Part shown: in pieces, positions 25,853-35,003 of the stretch
How positions within the stretch are numbered: position 1 is the stretch's first letter
Layout: every line of letters starts with the position of its first letter
From: Pseudomonadales bacterium
Lineage (GTDB): Bacteria > Pseudomonadota > Gammaproteobacteria > Pseudomonadales > Azotimanducaceae
Assembly: GCA_022827905.1 (NCBI GenBank)
Contig: JAJEIQ010000040.1
Coordinates: 1 to 36,517 of the forward strand
Length of the DNA: 36,517 bases
Reading direction: 5' to 3'
Position numbers and translations under genes: made by a program
Notes under the pieces: generated by a model
What the model saw: only the letters and a program-made list of their open reading frames with translations
Database searches by the model: none
What the model was told of the DNA's origin: nothing

Positions 25853-27036
25853 GCCTGCTGGCCAAGTTTGCGGCGGTGGAGGAAGCCCGGCGCGGGTTGG
25901 GTGAGGCCGACCCCACCCGTACGGTGATCGAGCGTCTGGAATCCCCCACATTGGGCGTAATTAACGGTGCCCCCACCATTTTGGCGGGCACCAACAACTA
26001 CTTGGGGATGACCTTTGACGCGCAAGCGGTTGCAGCGGGCCGCGACGCCTTGACCCAGGCCGGCACCGGCACCACGGGATCACGCATGGCCAACGGCACC
26101 TACGCGGCCCATGTGGCGCTCGAAGCGGAGCTTGCGGACTTTTACGGCTATCCGGCGGCGGTGGTGTTCTCCACTGGGTATGCGGCCAATCTGGGCGCCT
26201 TGTCGGCGCTGCTCGGTGCCGGTGACGCGGTGCTGCTCGATGCCGATGCCCACGCCAGCCTGTTCGATGGCTGCCGCCTTTGCCCCGCCGATGTCTACAC
26301 CTTCCGGCACAACGATCCAGAAAGCTTGGACAAGCGCTTGAGGCGTCTCGGAGCGCGGGCGCAAAACGCCTTGGTGGTTGTCGAGGGCCTTTACGGCGTT
26401 CTCGGCGACCGTGCGCCGTTGGCCGACATCGCGGCGGTCAAGGATCGCCATGGCGCCTGCCTGCTGGTCGATGAGGCCCACTCCCTCGGCGTGGTCGGTG
26501 CCGAAGGGCGGGGTGTTGTGGAGGAGGCCGGCATCATGGATCAGGTTGACTTCGTGGTGGGCACGTTCAGCAAGAGTTTGGGCACCATGGGCGGCTTCTG
26601 CGCCAGCCGCCACGAGGAAGTGGCGCTGTTCCCCTATGCCAGCCGGCCCTACATGTTCACCGCCTCGCCGTCCCCGGCCACCATTGCTTGCACGCGCGCC
26701 GCCCTGCGGACGCTGCGCACCCGCCCGGAGCTTAAAGCTCGCCTATGGCGCAACGCCAACCGCTTGCACCAAGGGCTCTCCCAGCTTGGGGTGGACTTGG
26801 GCGAGGCCGCAAGCCCGGTCATGTCCGTGCGCCTGCAGCGAAGGGAAGATGCCCTGGCAGCGTGGAACGGCTTGCTGGCCGAGGGCGTTTACGTCAATCT
26901 GTTCCTACCCCCTGCGGCGCCGGGCGGCGGCAGCATGCTGCGCATGAGCGTTAGCGCCGCCCACACCGACGACCAGCTCGACCGCATCGTTGCCGCCTTG
27001 GCCAAGGTGATGAGGGCGCTTGGCGCATTGGCTTGA
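25849..27036 (+). CDS. spt: Serine palmitoyltransferase-like alpha-oxoamine synthase
   Basis: A 395-residue PLP enzyme that condenses an amino acid with an acyl thioester and releases CO2. Lys242 in GTFSKSLGTMGGF is the Schiff-base Lys; this FSKS-xGxxGGF form is that of serine palmitoyltransferase, whereas AONS and KBL have LGKA-type motifs. LVDEAHSLG (Asp208, His211) contacts the cofactor and DADAHASLFDG gives the stacking His135. GTTGSRMANGTYAAH also fits SPT. The ATG overlaps the ACP stop by 4 bp. With acyl-ACP ligase, SDR and ACP beside it, 3-ketosphinganine synthesis is the best call. Another amino acid (such as Ala, Gly or cysteate) cannot be excluded without structure comparison. Confidence 0.82.
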   Translation: MSLLAKFAAVEEARRGLGEADPTRTVIERLESPTLGVINGAPTILAGTNNYLGMTFDAQAVAAGRDALTQAGTGTTGSRMANGTYAAHVALEAELADFYGYPAAVVFSTGYAANLGALSALLGAGDAVLLDADAHASLFDGCRLCPADVYTFRHNDPESLDKRLRRLGARAQNALVVVEGLYGVLGDRAPLADIAAVKDRHGACLLVDEAHSLGVVGAEGRGVVEEAGIMDQVDFVVGTFSKSLGTMGGFCASRHEEVALFPYASRPYMFTASPSPATIACTRAALRTLRTRPELKARLWRNANRLHQGLSQLGVDLGEAASPVMSVRLQRREDALAAWNGLLAEGVYVNLFLPPAAPGGGSMLRMSVSAAHTDDQLDRIVAALAKVMRALGALA

Positions 27037-29675
27037 GTCCCGCCATGTGGCTCCCCCTCGCTACCGACGACGCCCCTGATCCGACGGAGGTGGGTGGCAA
27101 GGCCGCGTCACTGATTCGCCTGCGCCAAGCGGGTTTTGCGGTGCCCGAGGGCGTAGTGCTGAGCGCCGGGTTCTTTGCCCCGTGGCGGGCCGGCATCCGT
27201 GCGTCCCGAGAGTGGCATGAATTTCTGACGCTGCTAGGTCGCACCCTATCCGGACGCTCTCTTTCCGGGCACTGGGGCGCCGAGTTCGCCCAAGCCTGTG
27301 AACGGGTCAAGTCCTTGGCCAGGGACCTGCCGTGGACCGCTGACCAAAGGGCGCAAATTGAGGCTGTTCGGGCTCAAATGGGTGCGGGCTTGTTGGCGGT
27401 GCGTTCGTCATCGCCCGAAGAGGACTTGGCGGGGGCCTCGTTTGCGGGCCTCTATGAGACCTTCCTGGACGTGGCGCCCGCCGATTTGCCGGAAGCGGTC
27501 CGCGCCTGCTTTGGCGCCTGCCTTGACCAGCGGGTGATGCTGTACAAGGCGCGCATGAACATTGAACGCATTGAACCCGCCATCGCGGTGGTGGTGCAGA
27601 GGCGCTTGGCCGCCGATGTGTCCGGAGTGGCGTTTTCGATCAATCCCAAGACCAACGACTTTGATGAACTGCTCATCAACGCCAATTGGGGGTCCGGCGA
27701 CGCCTTGGTTGGGGGCGCCGTCACGCCGGACGCCGTCCTAGTCGATAAGGTGACCGGCGAAGTGGTCGACTACCGGCTCGGCAGCAAGGGCGACGATCGG
27801 CCAGCGCAGCGGTGCTTGGCCGACCCGGAACTTGCTTCGCTGGCTGAGACAGTGCAGCGGGTCGAGGCGCTCTTCGACTGTCCGGTGGACGTGGAGTGGG
27901 CCTTCGCCGAGGGGCGGCTCCAGCTACTGCAGGCGCGGCCCGTCACTGCCTACGTGCCCCTGCATCCTTCTCTGCTCACCGCGCTAGGCGAGCCTCGGCG
28001 TCTCTACATGGACGGCTACCTCACCGACGGCATCACCATGAGCAACGCCACGACGCCGATGACCGATGACGTGTTCAATCTGCTGTACCGGCTGTTCTGG
28101 CAGTGGCTGCTGAAGGTGCCGGCGACGCAACGCGATCACTCGAGCATGGGCGTACACACGCAAACCGGACGGCTCTACATCGACCTGTCCCTGTACATGC
28201 CCCTGCTCGACCGGGTGAAGCGTTTCGCCAAGGCGGCGGATGCCATGAACCCCATCGTGGCCCGCGTGCTCAGGTCTCCCGCCATGGACCGCTACCGCCT
28301 TGACCGAGTGCCTCGCCAAGTCCGCCTGGTGCGGCTGCTGGGTCATTTGCCCGCCATTCTATGGCGGGGCAGGCGGGCCATCGCGGCGTTGTCGGCGCCG
28401 CTGTTGCGTCCCCGCCGCTTTGATGCGGACTACGAGCGCGCCATCGCCGAGTTCACCGAATGGATCGAACGGCCGATCGACTACTCGCGTTCCGTCTCGG
28501 ACAGCCTGCAGGAAGCCATGGCACGTGCCGCCCAGACGATACTGAAGTCTTCCTATCCGGCGTTCTTGCAGTTCTACTTCCTGTCGTTCCGCATCAAGGC
28601 GCTCGCGGGATCCAAGTCCGCGGAACGGCGCGCTTGGGCGAACGCGATTCTCGGCAGCCAAGGGGACGATCTCGTGTTGCGCATGGGGCTGGCGATCTAC
28701 GACCTGGCCCAATTGCTGCCGATTGCGGAGTTTGAGGACATCGACGGCTTGGCGGCGAAGCTTCGGCGGCGCGACCTGCCGCCTGCTTTCCTGGCGGGCT
28801 GGGACGACTTCGTGCGCCGCTTCGGATGCCGCGGGCCGCTCGAAATGGAGCTTGCCAACCCCAAGTTCGGGGAGGCCCCGGAACTGGCGCTGCGGCAAAT
28901 GGCTTCGCTGGTTAGGGGTGGCGAGGCCTTCAATCCCCATGACATGGTGCGCCGGCGAGCGGCGCAACGGGAGCAAGCCTACCGCAGCCTGATGGCGGCG
29001 CTGCCGCCGCGCAAGGCCCAGCGCTTGCGCAGATACTACGCCAAGGCCAGCCGCTACGCCGCCTCAAGGGAGCTGTTCAAGCACCACATCATGCAGGTGT
29101 ACGAGCGGGTGCGCCGGCTGCTGCTGCACCGCGCCGATGCCTTCGTTCAAGCCGGGCGGCTCGACCGCCCCGAGCAGATATTCGAGCTGTGGGTCGAGGA
29201 CGTGGACCGGGCGACCGTAGATCCGGCGTTTGACCTGCGCGATTGCGTTGAGGCGCGCGGCGCCTTTGCCCGCAAGCTCGCCGCCCACGTGCGTGCCTTT
29301 CCAATGTTCATCGACTCCCGAGGGCGCAGGGTCCATCCGCCCGTTGACGACCCACCGGGCGTTCTGACCGGAGCGCCGATTTCACCGGGCGTCGCCCGTG
29401 GGCCGGTGAAGCTGTTGGCCGACCCATCCGAGAAGCCGGTTTTGCCGGGCGATGTCCTGGTGGCGGTGACCACGGATCCCGGCTGGACGCCGGTGTTCAT
29501 CAACGCCGCTGCGGTCGTGCTCGAGGTTGGCGGCGAGCTGCAGCACGGCGCGTTGGTGGCCCGGGAGTACGGCAAGCCCTGCGTGAGCGGCATTGTGGAC
29601 GTGACCGCCCGGTTCCAGGACGGGCAGCAGGTGGAGGTGGACGGCGACACCGGCAGGGTCCGTCTGCTGAGTTAA
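27033..29675 (+). CDS. PEP synthase/rifampin phosphotransferase/PigC-like ATP-dependent enzyme
   Basis: An 880-residue three-part enzyme. The N-terminal ATP-grasp domain has VGGKAASLIRLRQAGFAVP, VRSSSPEEDLAGASFAG, NANWGSGDALVGG and VEWAFAEGRLQLLQARPVT (about 21-308). A variable middle domain (about 310-760) has no match I recognise. The C-terminal swivelling domain has TDPGWTPVFINAAAVVLEVG and His838 in GGELQHGALVARE, the phosphohistidine site. This is the layout of rifampin phosphotransferase (about 867 residues) and of PigC, which condenses pyrroles in prodigiosin synthesis. TTG at 27033 overlaps the SPT stop as TTGA; ATG 27045 is the alternative. Coupling to the sphingolipid-type genes suggests phosphorylation or ligation of their product, an undescribed role. 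Confidence 0.85.
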   Translation: MSPAMWLPLATDDAPDPTEVGGKAASLIRLRQAGFAVPEGVVLSAGFFAPWRAGIRASREWHEFLTLLGRTLSGRSLSGHWGAEFAQACERVKSLARDLPWTADQRAQIEAVRAQMGAGLLAVRSSSPEEDLAGASFAGLYETFLDVAPADLPEAVRACFGACLDQRVMLYKARMNIERIEPAIAVVVQRRLAADVSGVAFSINPKTNDFDELLINANWGSGDALVGGAVTPDAVLVDKVTGEVVDYRLGSKGDDRPAQRCLADPELASLAETVQRVEALFDCPVDVEWAFAEGRLQLLQARPVTAYVPLHPSLLTALGEPRRLYMDGYLTDGITMSNATTPMTDDVFNLLYRLFWQWLLKVPATQRDHSSMGVHTQTGRLYIDLSLYMPLLDRVKRFAKAADAMNPIVARVLRSPAMDRYRLDRVPRQVRLVRLLGHLPAILWRGRRAIAALSAPLLRPRRFDADYERAIAEFTEWIERPIDYSRSVSDSLQEAMARAAQTILKSSYPAFLQFYFLSFRIKALAGSKSAERRAWANAILGSQGDDLVLRMGLAIYDLAQLLPIAEFEDIDGLAAKLRRRDLPPAFLAGWDDFVRRFGCRGPLEMELANPKFGEAPELALRQMASLVRGGEAFNPHDMVRRRAAQREQAYRSLMAALPPRKAQRLRRYYAKASRYAASRELFKHHIMQVYERVRRLLLHRADAFVQAGRLDRPEQIFELWVEDVDRATVDPAFDLRDCVEARGAFARKLAAHVRAFPMFIDSRGRRVHPPVDDPPGVLTGAPISPGVARGPVKLLADPSEKPVLPGDVLVAVTTDPGWTPVFINAAAVVLEVGGELQHGALVAREYGKPCVSGIVDVTARFQDGQQVEVDGDTGRVRLLS

Positions 29676-29712
29676 ACTGCCCGCTTCATGTTTGCCGTTG
29701 GAATGCAAGCCG

Positions 29713-30585
29713 ATGCCGAAAAAGCGAGCCGCCTTCATTGGCCTGGGGGTAATGGGGTATCCAATGGCCGGGCACTTGGCCCGCGCCGGCTGGGGGATGC
29801 GGGTTTACAACCGTACTGCGGAGCGGGCTCGGCAGTGGGTGCAGGAACACGGCGGCGAATGCGCAAGCTCGCCCCAGGAGGCCGCTGCCGGGGCTGATTT
29901 GGCGTTCGTCTGCGTGGGCAATGACGATGACGTTCGCAGCGTTTGCCTGACCGAGACTGGTGCCTTGAGCGGCATGGCCTCAGGCAGCGTCCTAGTGGAT
30001 CACACCACCGTTTCCGCCGAAGTCGCACGGGAGCTGGCTACCGCCGCCAGCCGGCAGGGCGTCGGCTTCGTGGACGCCCCGGTGTCCGGTGGCCAAGCCG
30101 GGGCGGAGAACGGCCAACTCACCATCATGGCCGGCGGTGCCGCCGCCGACTACGAACGGGCCCTGCCGGCCATGGATTGCTACGCCCGCTTCGTTCGCCT
30201 GATGGGACCGGCGGGCGCCGGACAGCTCACCAAGATGGTGAATCAGATCTGCATCGCCGGCGTTCTGCAGGGCTTGAGCGAAGGCATCGACTTCGCCCAA
30301 CGGGCAGGGCTCGATGCCGGCGCCGTTGTGGAGGTCATCGCCAAGGGTGCCGCCCAGTCCTGGCAAATGGAGAACCGGGCGCACACCATGGCGGCGGGTG
30401 AGTTCGACTTCGGCTTTGCCGTGCAGTGGATGCGCAAGGACCTCGACATTGTGCTGCGCACCGGACGCGCCTTGGGTGCGAGACTGCCGCTAGCGGCCTT
30501 GGTTGACCAGTTCTACGCGGATGTGGAAGCCAAGGGCGGCAGCCGCTGGGACACCTCCAGCCTCATTGCACGGCTTAGGGACTGA
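29713..30585 (+). CDS. NAD(P)-dependent beta-hydroxyacid dehydrogenase (3-hydroxyisobutyrate dehydrogenase-like)
   Basis: A 290-residue enzyme of the beta-HAD family, which interconverts 3-hydroxyacids and semialdehydes. The N-terminal Rossmann motif FIGLGVMGYPMAGHLARAG, substrate-loop DAPVSGGQAGAENGQLTIM and catalytic Lys in GQLTKMVNQ are all present; WMRKDLDIVL near the end is also typical. I start at ATG 29713; seven codons upstream to TTG 29692 add nothing conserved. It lies 38 bp after the phospho-His enzyme on the same strand and may be read with it. 3-Hydroxyisobutyrate, tartronate semialdehyde and related substrates cannot be told apart by eye. A 20-bp inverted repeat follows the gene. 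Confidence 0.9.
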   Translation: MPKKRAAFIGLGVMGYPMAGHLARAGWGMRVYNRTAERARQWVQEHGGECASSPQEAAAGADLAFVCVGNDDDVRSVCLTETGALSGMASGSVLVDHTTVSAEVARELATAASRQGVGFVDAPVSGGQAGAENGQLTIMAGGAAADYERALPAMDCYARFVRLMGPAGAGQLTKMVNQICIAGVLQGLSEGIDFAQRAGLDAGAVVEVIAKGAAQSWQMENRAHTMAAGEFDFGFAVQWMRKDLDIVLRTGRALGARLPLAALVDQFYADVEAKGGSRWDTSSLIARLRD

Positions 30586-30615
30586 ATTGCGATCGACGGA
30601 TTTCCCCAACTCATT

Positions 30616-30688
30616 GCGAGGGCAGGATGCCCTCGCTCCGAAGGAAAAGCCTCGAACGAAGGTCGGCTCGAGGGCATCCTGCCCTCGC
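30616..30688. terminator. Long inverted repeat between convergent genes
   Basis: GCGAGGGCAGGATGCCCTCG (30616-30635) and its exact complement (30669-30688) form a 20-bp stem around a 33-base loop; each arm is itself partly palindromic (GAGGGCA/TGCCCTC). It lies between the convergent dehydrogenase and citrate synthase genes. It has no T-run, so it may act as a bidirectional terminator or mRNA-end stabiliser, or be a REP-type repeat, different from the 113-bp family. Confidence 0.6.
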
Positions 30689-30709
30689 TCCGGCGTTGGT
30701 TCGGGCCTT

Positions 30710-32002
30710 CTAGCGATTGCCCAAGGGCACGAAGTCGCGTTGCTGGTGGCCTTGGTAGAGCTGACGGGGCCGGCCGAGGCGGTAGCTGCCGCCGATCATC
30801 TCGTTCCAGTGGGCGATCCAGCCCGGCGTTCGGCCGGTGGCGAAGATCACCGTGAACATCTCCACCGGAATGCCGATGGCCTTGAGAATGATGCCTGAGT
30901 AGAAGTCCACGTTGGGATAGAGGCGCTTGTCGACGAAATAGCTATCCTCAAGCGCGATCTTCTCCAGGCGTTGCGCCATTCGCAGCGTTGGGTTGTCCTC
31001 CACCCCAAGCTCGTTGAGCACCTCGTGGCAGGTCTGCTGCATCACCTTGGCGCGCGGGTCGTAGCTCTTGTAAACCCGATGGCCGAAGCCCATCAGGCGG
31101 AAGGGGTCGTCCCGGTCCTTGGCTTTGGCGACGAACTTGTCGATGTTCTTCTCGTCGCCAATTTCGTCGAGCATGTTCAGCACCGCCTCGTTGGCGCCGC
31201 CGTGGGCGGGCCCCCAGAGGGCGGCGATGCCGGCGGCGACGCAAGCATAGGGGTTGGCGCCTGTGGAGCCGGCCATGCGCACGGTGGACGTGGAAGCGTT
31301 TTGCTCGTGGTCGGCATGGAGCAGCAGAATGCGGTCCATGGCCCGGGCGATGACGGGGCTGACTTCGTAGTCCTCGCAGGGGGTGGCGAACATCATGTGC
31401 AGGAAGTTCTCTGCGTAGCCTAGGTCGTTGCGCGGATAGACGAAGGGTTCGCCGCGGGCGTACTTGTAGCTCATGGCGGCCAAGGTGGGCATCTTGGCGA
31501 TTAGCCGCAATGCCGTTCGCCTCCGATGCTCCTCGTTATTGATGTCCAGCGAGTTGTGGTAGAAGGCCGACAGCGCCCCAACGATGCCGCACATGATGGC
31601 CATGGGATGGGCTTCGCGGCGAAAGCCCTCAATGAAGGTGCGCAGCTTTTCATGCACCATGGTGTGGCGCTTGACCGTGGTGTTGAACTGCTCCCGCTCA
31701 GCCGCGTTCGGCAGATCGCCATTCAGCAGCAGGTAGCAGAGTTCCAGGTAGTCGGATTGCTCGGCAAGCTGGTCGATGGGGTAGCCGCGGTGTAGCAGCA
31801 CCCCTGCGTCGCCGTCAATGTAAGTGATCTCGGAGTCGCAGGAGGCGGTGGAAACAAAGCCGGGATCGTAGGTGAAATAGCCTTGGCTAGTGAGCCTGCC
31901 GACGTCGATGACGTTCGGGCCTTCACTGCCCGCTAGCACCGGCAGATCGATTTCCTTGTCGTCAATGCTGAGCCGCGCAACCCTTTGACTTGCGTGCGCC
32001 AC
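30710..32002 (-). CDS. gltA: Citrate synthase (type I/II hexameric, GltA)
   Basis: Condenses oxaloacetate and acetyl-CoA at the entry to the TCA cycle. From GTG 32002 it has 430 residues, matching E. coli GltA (427). Catalytic residues are in place: His in [10 protein letters not shown], His in [14 protein letters not shown] and Asp in [21 protein letters not shown] is also fully conserved. The N-terminal beta domain ([25 protein letters not shown]) marks the hexameric, NADH-sensitive kind. GGGAGG precedes the GTG by four bases; an ATG further up (32065) would add 21 residues not found in the family. A good promoter lies just upstream at the end of the UDP-glucose dehydrogenase gene. Confidence 0.96.
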   Translation of the reverse strand: MAHASQRVARLSIDDKEIDLPVLAGSEGPNVIDVGRLTSQGYFTYDPGFVSTASCDSEITYIDGDAGVLLHRGYPIDQLAEQSDYLELCYLLLNGDLPNAAEREQFNTTVKRHTMVHEKLRTFIEGFRREAHPMAIMCGIVGALSAFYHNSLDINNEEHRRRTALRLIAKMPTLAAMSYKYARGEPFVYPRNDLGYAENFLHMMFATPCEDYEVSPVIARAMDRILLLHADHEQNASTSTVRMAGSTGANPYACVAAGIAALWGPAHGGANEAVLNMLDEIGDEKNIDKFVAKAKDRDDPFRLMGFGHRVYKSYDPRAKVMQQTCHEVLNELGVEDNPTLRMAQRLEKIALEDSYFVDKRLYPNVDFYSGIILKAIGIPVEMFTVIFATGRTPGWIAHWNEMIGGSYRLGRPRQLYQGHQQRDFVPLGNR

Positions 32003-32073
32003 GAATCCTCCCGCAAATTGGCTTTTGCCGCACGCCTTGATGGGCGGGGCCATTCTCGATTTCAACGATCAAG

Positions 32074-32101
32074 CTTAAAGGCGAAGGCCCGCCATTGTCA
32101 A
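32074..32101 (-). promoter_or_regulatory. Probable gltA promoter
   Basis: On the minus strand a perfect TTGACA (32101-32096) overlaps the stop codon of the UDP-glucose dehydrogenase gene. Sixteen bases on lies TTTAAG (32079-32074), four of six. Transcription would start near 32067, giving a leader of about 65 bases before the GTG of citrate synthase, so gltA need not depend on the upstream genes. Confidence 0.6.
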
Positions 32102-33453
32102 TTTTCGCGCGCCGTATGGTTCGCAATTTGGCGTTCGGACGGGCGCCCGATGGCGTAGTAGTTGAAGCCGAGTTGGCCTAGGCGGCGCGGGTCGTAGAGG
32201 TTGCGGCCATCGAAAATCGTGGGTTCAAGAAGGTCGGTGCGCAATTGCTCAAAGTCGGGGCTGCGGAACTCGTTCCACTCGGTGAGGATGGCGAGGCCAT
32301 CGGCACCGGCCACGGTGTCCTGGCGGCGTTCGCAGACGGCGATTTGGTCGCCGTAGAGGCGCCTGGCCTCATCGCCCGCGACGGGATCGTAGGCCCGCAC
32401 CCGGGTGCCTGCGGCGAGCAGTTCGTCGATGACCGTGCGGCTTGGTGCTTCGCGCATGTCGTTGGTGTTGGGCTTGAAGGCCAGTCCCCAGAGCGCAATC
32501 GTGCGGCCGCTCAATCGGTCGCCGTAGTGGCTGCGCATTTTGCGCACCAACAGGCTCTTTTGCCATTCGTTCACGCGCTCCACCGACTTCATCAGGTGCG
32601 CCTCAACGCCCGCTTCGGCGGCGGTGTGAATGAGCGCCTTAATGTCCTTGGGGAAGCAGGCGCCCCCGTAGCCGGCACCGGCGTAAATGAAATGGGTGCC
32701 GATGCGGGGGTCGCGACCTACGCCTAAGCGCACCGCTTCGATGTCCGCGCCCACTTGGTCGGCCACGTTGGCGAGTTCGTTCATCAGGCTGATGCGGGTG
32801 GCGAGCATGACGTTGGCGGCGTACTTGCACAGTTCCGCCGAGCGCACGTCCATGTGCACGAACTTGTCGCGGTTGCGGCTGAAAGGTTCGTAGAGTTGCT
32901 CGAGACGGGCGCGGCTTAGGTCCCGGTTGGCGCCGATGATGATGCGATCGGGGCGCATGAAGTCGTTGACTGCAGCGCCTTCCTTGAGGAATTCCGGGTT
33001 GGAGACCACGTCAAAGTCGATGTTGGCGTCCCGACTGTTGAGTGCCGCGGCGATGATGCTGCGCACCTTGTCGGCGGTGCCCACGGGGACCGTGGACTTG
33101 TCAACGATGATCTTGGCAGCGTCCATGCGCCGGCCAATGCGCTCGGCGACTTGGAACACGGAGCGGAGGTCGGCTTGGCCATCGTCGCGTGCCGGAGTGC
33201 CCACGGCGATGAACAAGATCTCGCCGTGATCCACACCCTGGTCGGCATCCTCGGTGAAGCGCAGCCTGCCAGCGGCGGCATTGGCCGCGACGAGGGGTTC
33301 AAGCCCCGGTTCGTAGATTGGAACGCAGCTCGCCCGGAGTGCGTTGATGCGCTCCGCGTCCACGTCCACGCAAAGCACAGAGTTGCCCATTTCGGCGAAG
33401 CAGGTCCCGGTTACCAATCCGACATAGCCCGCCCCAAAGATGGTGACGTTCAC
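32098..33453 (-). CDS. ugd: UDP-glucose 6-dehydrogenase
   Basis: Oxidises UDP-glucose to UDP-glucuronate with two NAD+, for surface polysaccharide or glycolipid synthesis. Of its 451 residues, GAGYVG (7-12) binds NAD, FIAVGTP and DKSTVPVGTADKV lie in the cofactor domain, and GAGYGGACFPKD holds the catalytic Cys266 and nearby Lys. NPEFLKEGAAVNDF and the C-terminal domain (WGLAFKPNTNDMREAPS) are complete. The ATG overlaps the stop of the ThDP enzyme gene by 4 bp (ATGA). UDP-glucuronate could serve as a head-group donor for glycosphingolipids, but no glycosyltransferase lies in the window, so this is only a possibility. Confidence 0.95.
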   Translation of the reverse strand: MNVTIFGAGYVGLVTGTCFAEMGNSVLCVDVDAERINALRASCVPIYEPGLEPLVAANAAAGRLRFTEDADQGVDHGEILFIAVGTPARDDGQADLRSVFQVAERIGRRMDAAKIIVDKSTVPVGTADKVRSIIAAALNSRDANIDFDVVSNPEFLKEGAAVNDFMRPDRIIIGANRDLSRARLEQLYEPFSRNRDKFVHMDVRSAELCKYAANVMLATRISLMNELANVADQVGADIEAVRLGVGRDPRIGTHFIYAGAGYGGACFPKDIKALIHTAAEAGVEAHLMKSVERVNEWQKSLLVRKMRSHYGDRLSGRTIALWGLAFKPNTNDMREAPSRTVIDELLAAGTRVRAYDPVAGDEARRLYGDQIAVCERRQDTVAGADGLAILTEWNEFRSPDFEQLRTDLLEPTIFDGRNLYDPRRLGQLGFNYYAIGRPSERQIANHTAREN

Positions 33454-35003
33454 GCAGGCGCCATAACGGCTTCAATCAGGAACGGGCCAGGGCTGGCAAA
33501 GCTCTCGGCAAGCGCTGCGGACAAGGCCTCGGCGCTGTCGGCGCGGCGTCCCGGCACGCCCATGCCCGCCGCCAATGCCACCCAATCGAGGTCGGGACGG
33601 TCGAGCTGCAGCATGTCCATGGCCTTGGGCCCGGGGTTGTGGGCGCCCACCCGCATGAACTCAACTTGCAGTATGGCGTACTTGCGATTGGAGAAGATGA
33701 CGGTGGTCACATCCAGGCCCTCCCGGGCCTGGGTCCACAGCGCCTGCACGGTGTACATGCCGCTGCCGTCTGCCTCCAGGTTCAGCACCCGCCGGTCGGG
33801 GCAGGCGATGGCGGCGCCGATGGCCACGGGAATGCCCATGCCGATGGCACCGCCGGTGAGGTCGAGCACATCATGCGGCGGCGCGCCTGCGGTCATCGCT
33901 GGAATCGCGAAGCCAGAGGTGGCCGCCTCGTTAACGATGATGGCGTCTTCCGGCAGCAGCGCCGCCACGGCCACCGCGGCGGATTCCGGGGTGAGCGGGC
34001 CGTCCGGCGGATCGATCTTCCGCAATGCGCCGACCCGGGGCGGCAGGCGACCGGCATCCAAGGCTTCAGCCGCCTCCGTCAAGGCGGCCAACGCGTCTTC
34101 GCCGCGTTCGCTAAGCGTGTGAACGGCGCATCCCGATGGCGTCAGTTCGCTGGCCCGGCCCGGATAGGCGAAGAAGCTGACCGGCGCCTTGGTGTCCACC
34201 AGGATCAGGTGCCGAATGCCCGCCAACGCCTCTTCCGCCTGTTCGGCGAAGTAGGGCAGGCGGGGCAACTCCACTCGCCCGGCGCCGCGAGGGATCCGTG
34301 CCAGGAAGGTATCGCCCAGCAGTTTGGCGCCCGACGCCTGTCGAATGCGGCTGGCGGCACGCAAGGCTTCCTCACTGACGCCTTCGCCGTTCATCAGCAG
34401 GGCGCAGGGTTCGCCGCTGCGCAGCGCAGCCACTGCCGCATCGACCCGCTTCGGGTCCGGGGGCTGCAGCGCGGAGGGGGGCAATGGCGAGGCTGGCCCC
34501 TCTGCGTCGTTCCAAGCGGTGTCTGCGGGCAGGATCAGGGTGGCGACGCAGCCTGGCGGGCCCTGAGCGGCTTGAACGGCTTCGGCGGCGTCGGTGGCCA
34601 CGCCTTCGGCGCTTTCAGCCAGGCGGATCCAGCCGGATACCGGACCCGCGAAACCGGCGATGTCGGAGGTGAGCGGCGCGTCGAGTGCCCGGTGGTAGGT
34701 GGCGTGCTCGCCGACCACGTTGACGACCGGCGAGAAGGCGCGCCGGGCGTTGTGCAGATTGGCTAAGCCGTTGGCGAGGCCGGGACCCAAGTGCAGCAGC
34801 GTGCAGGCTGGCTTGCCCGCCATGCGGGCGTAGCCGTCGGCCGCCCCAGTGACTGCGCCTTCAAACAGGCCAAGCACGCCACGCATGCCCTCCTGCAGGT
34901 CCAAGGCTGCCACGAAGTGCATTTCCGAGGTGCCCGGATTGGTGAAGCAGACTTCGACGCCCCCGTCAACGAGGGTCTGCAATAGCGATTGAGCGCCATT
35001 CAT
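33450..35003 (-). CDS. Thiamin-diphosphate enzyme, acetolactate synthase large-subunit-like
   Basis: A 517-residue ThDP-dependent decarboxylase or carboligase. The N-terminal PYR domain has FTNPGTSEMHFVAALD and the activating Glu48 in GLFEGAVTGAADGYAR; the C-terminal domain has the ThDP/Mg site EADGSGMYTVQALW...FSNRKYAIL, ending with the Asn typical of the GDG-N motif. The middle is a reduced FAD-type domain. Similar proteins are often labelled acetolactate synthase, but the lack of a small subunit and the shorter length suggest another 2-keto acid substrate (as in benzoylformate decarboxylase relatives). I start at ATG 35003; a TTG at 35024 adds seven residues. Its 3' end is coupled to ugd by a 4-bp overlap. 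Confidence 0.85.
   Translation of the reverse strand: MNGAQSLLQTLVDGGVEVCFTNPGTSEMHFVAALDLQEGMRGVLGLFEGAVTGAADGYARMAGKPACTLLHLGPGLANGLANLHNARRAFSPVVNVVGEHATYHRALDAPLTSDIAGFAGPVSGWIRLAESAEGVATDAAEAVQAAQGPPGCVATLILPADTAWNDAEGPASPLPPSALQPPDPKRVDAAVAALRSGEPCALLMNGEGVSEEALRAASRIRQASGAKLLGDTFLARIPRGAGRVELPRLPYFAEQAEEALAGIRHLILVDTKAPVSFFAYPGRASELTPSGCAVHTLSERGEDALAALTEAAEALDAGRLPPRVGALRKIDPPDGPLTPESAAVAVAALLPEDAIIVNEAATSGFAIPAMTAGAPPHDVLDLTGGAIGMGIPVAIGAAIACPDRRVLNLEADGSGMYTVQALWTQAREGLDVTTVIFSNRKYAILQVEFMRVGAHNPGPKAMDMLQLDRPDLDWVALAAGMGVPGRRADSAEALSAALAESFASPGPFLIEAVMAPA

Noticed and set aside
25849-27036. Biotin-pathway 8-amino-7-oxononanoate synthase (BioF) for the PLP enzyme
   Set aside because: The Schiff-base region GTFSKSLGTMGGF is of the serine palmitoyltransferase form, and the neighbours are a ligase, SDR and ACP rather than bio genes.
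33639-34766. 375-residue plus-strand frame opposite the ThDP enzyme
   Set aside because: Shadow of a conserved gene; no motif, start signal or domain.
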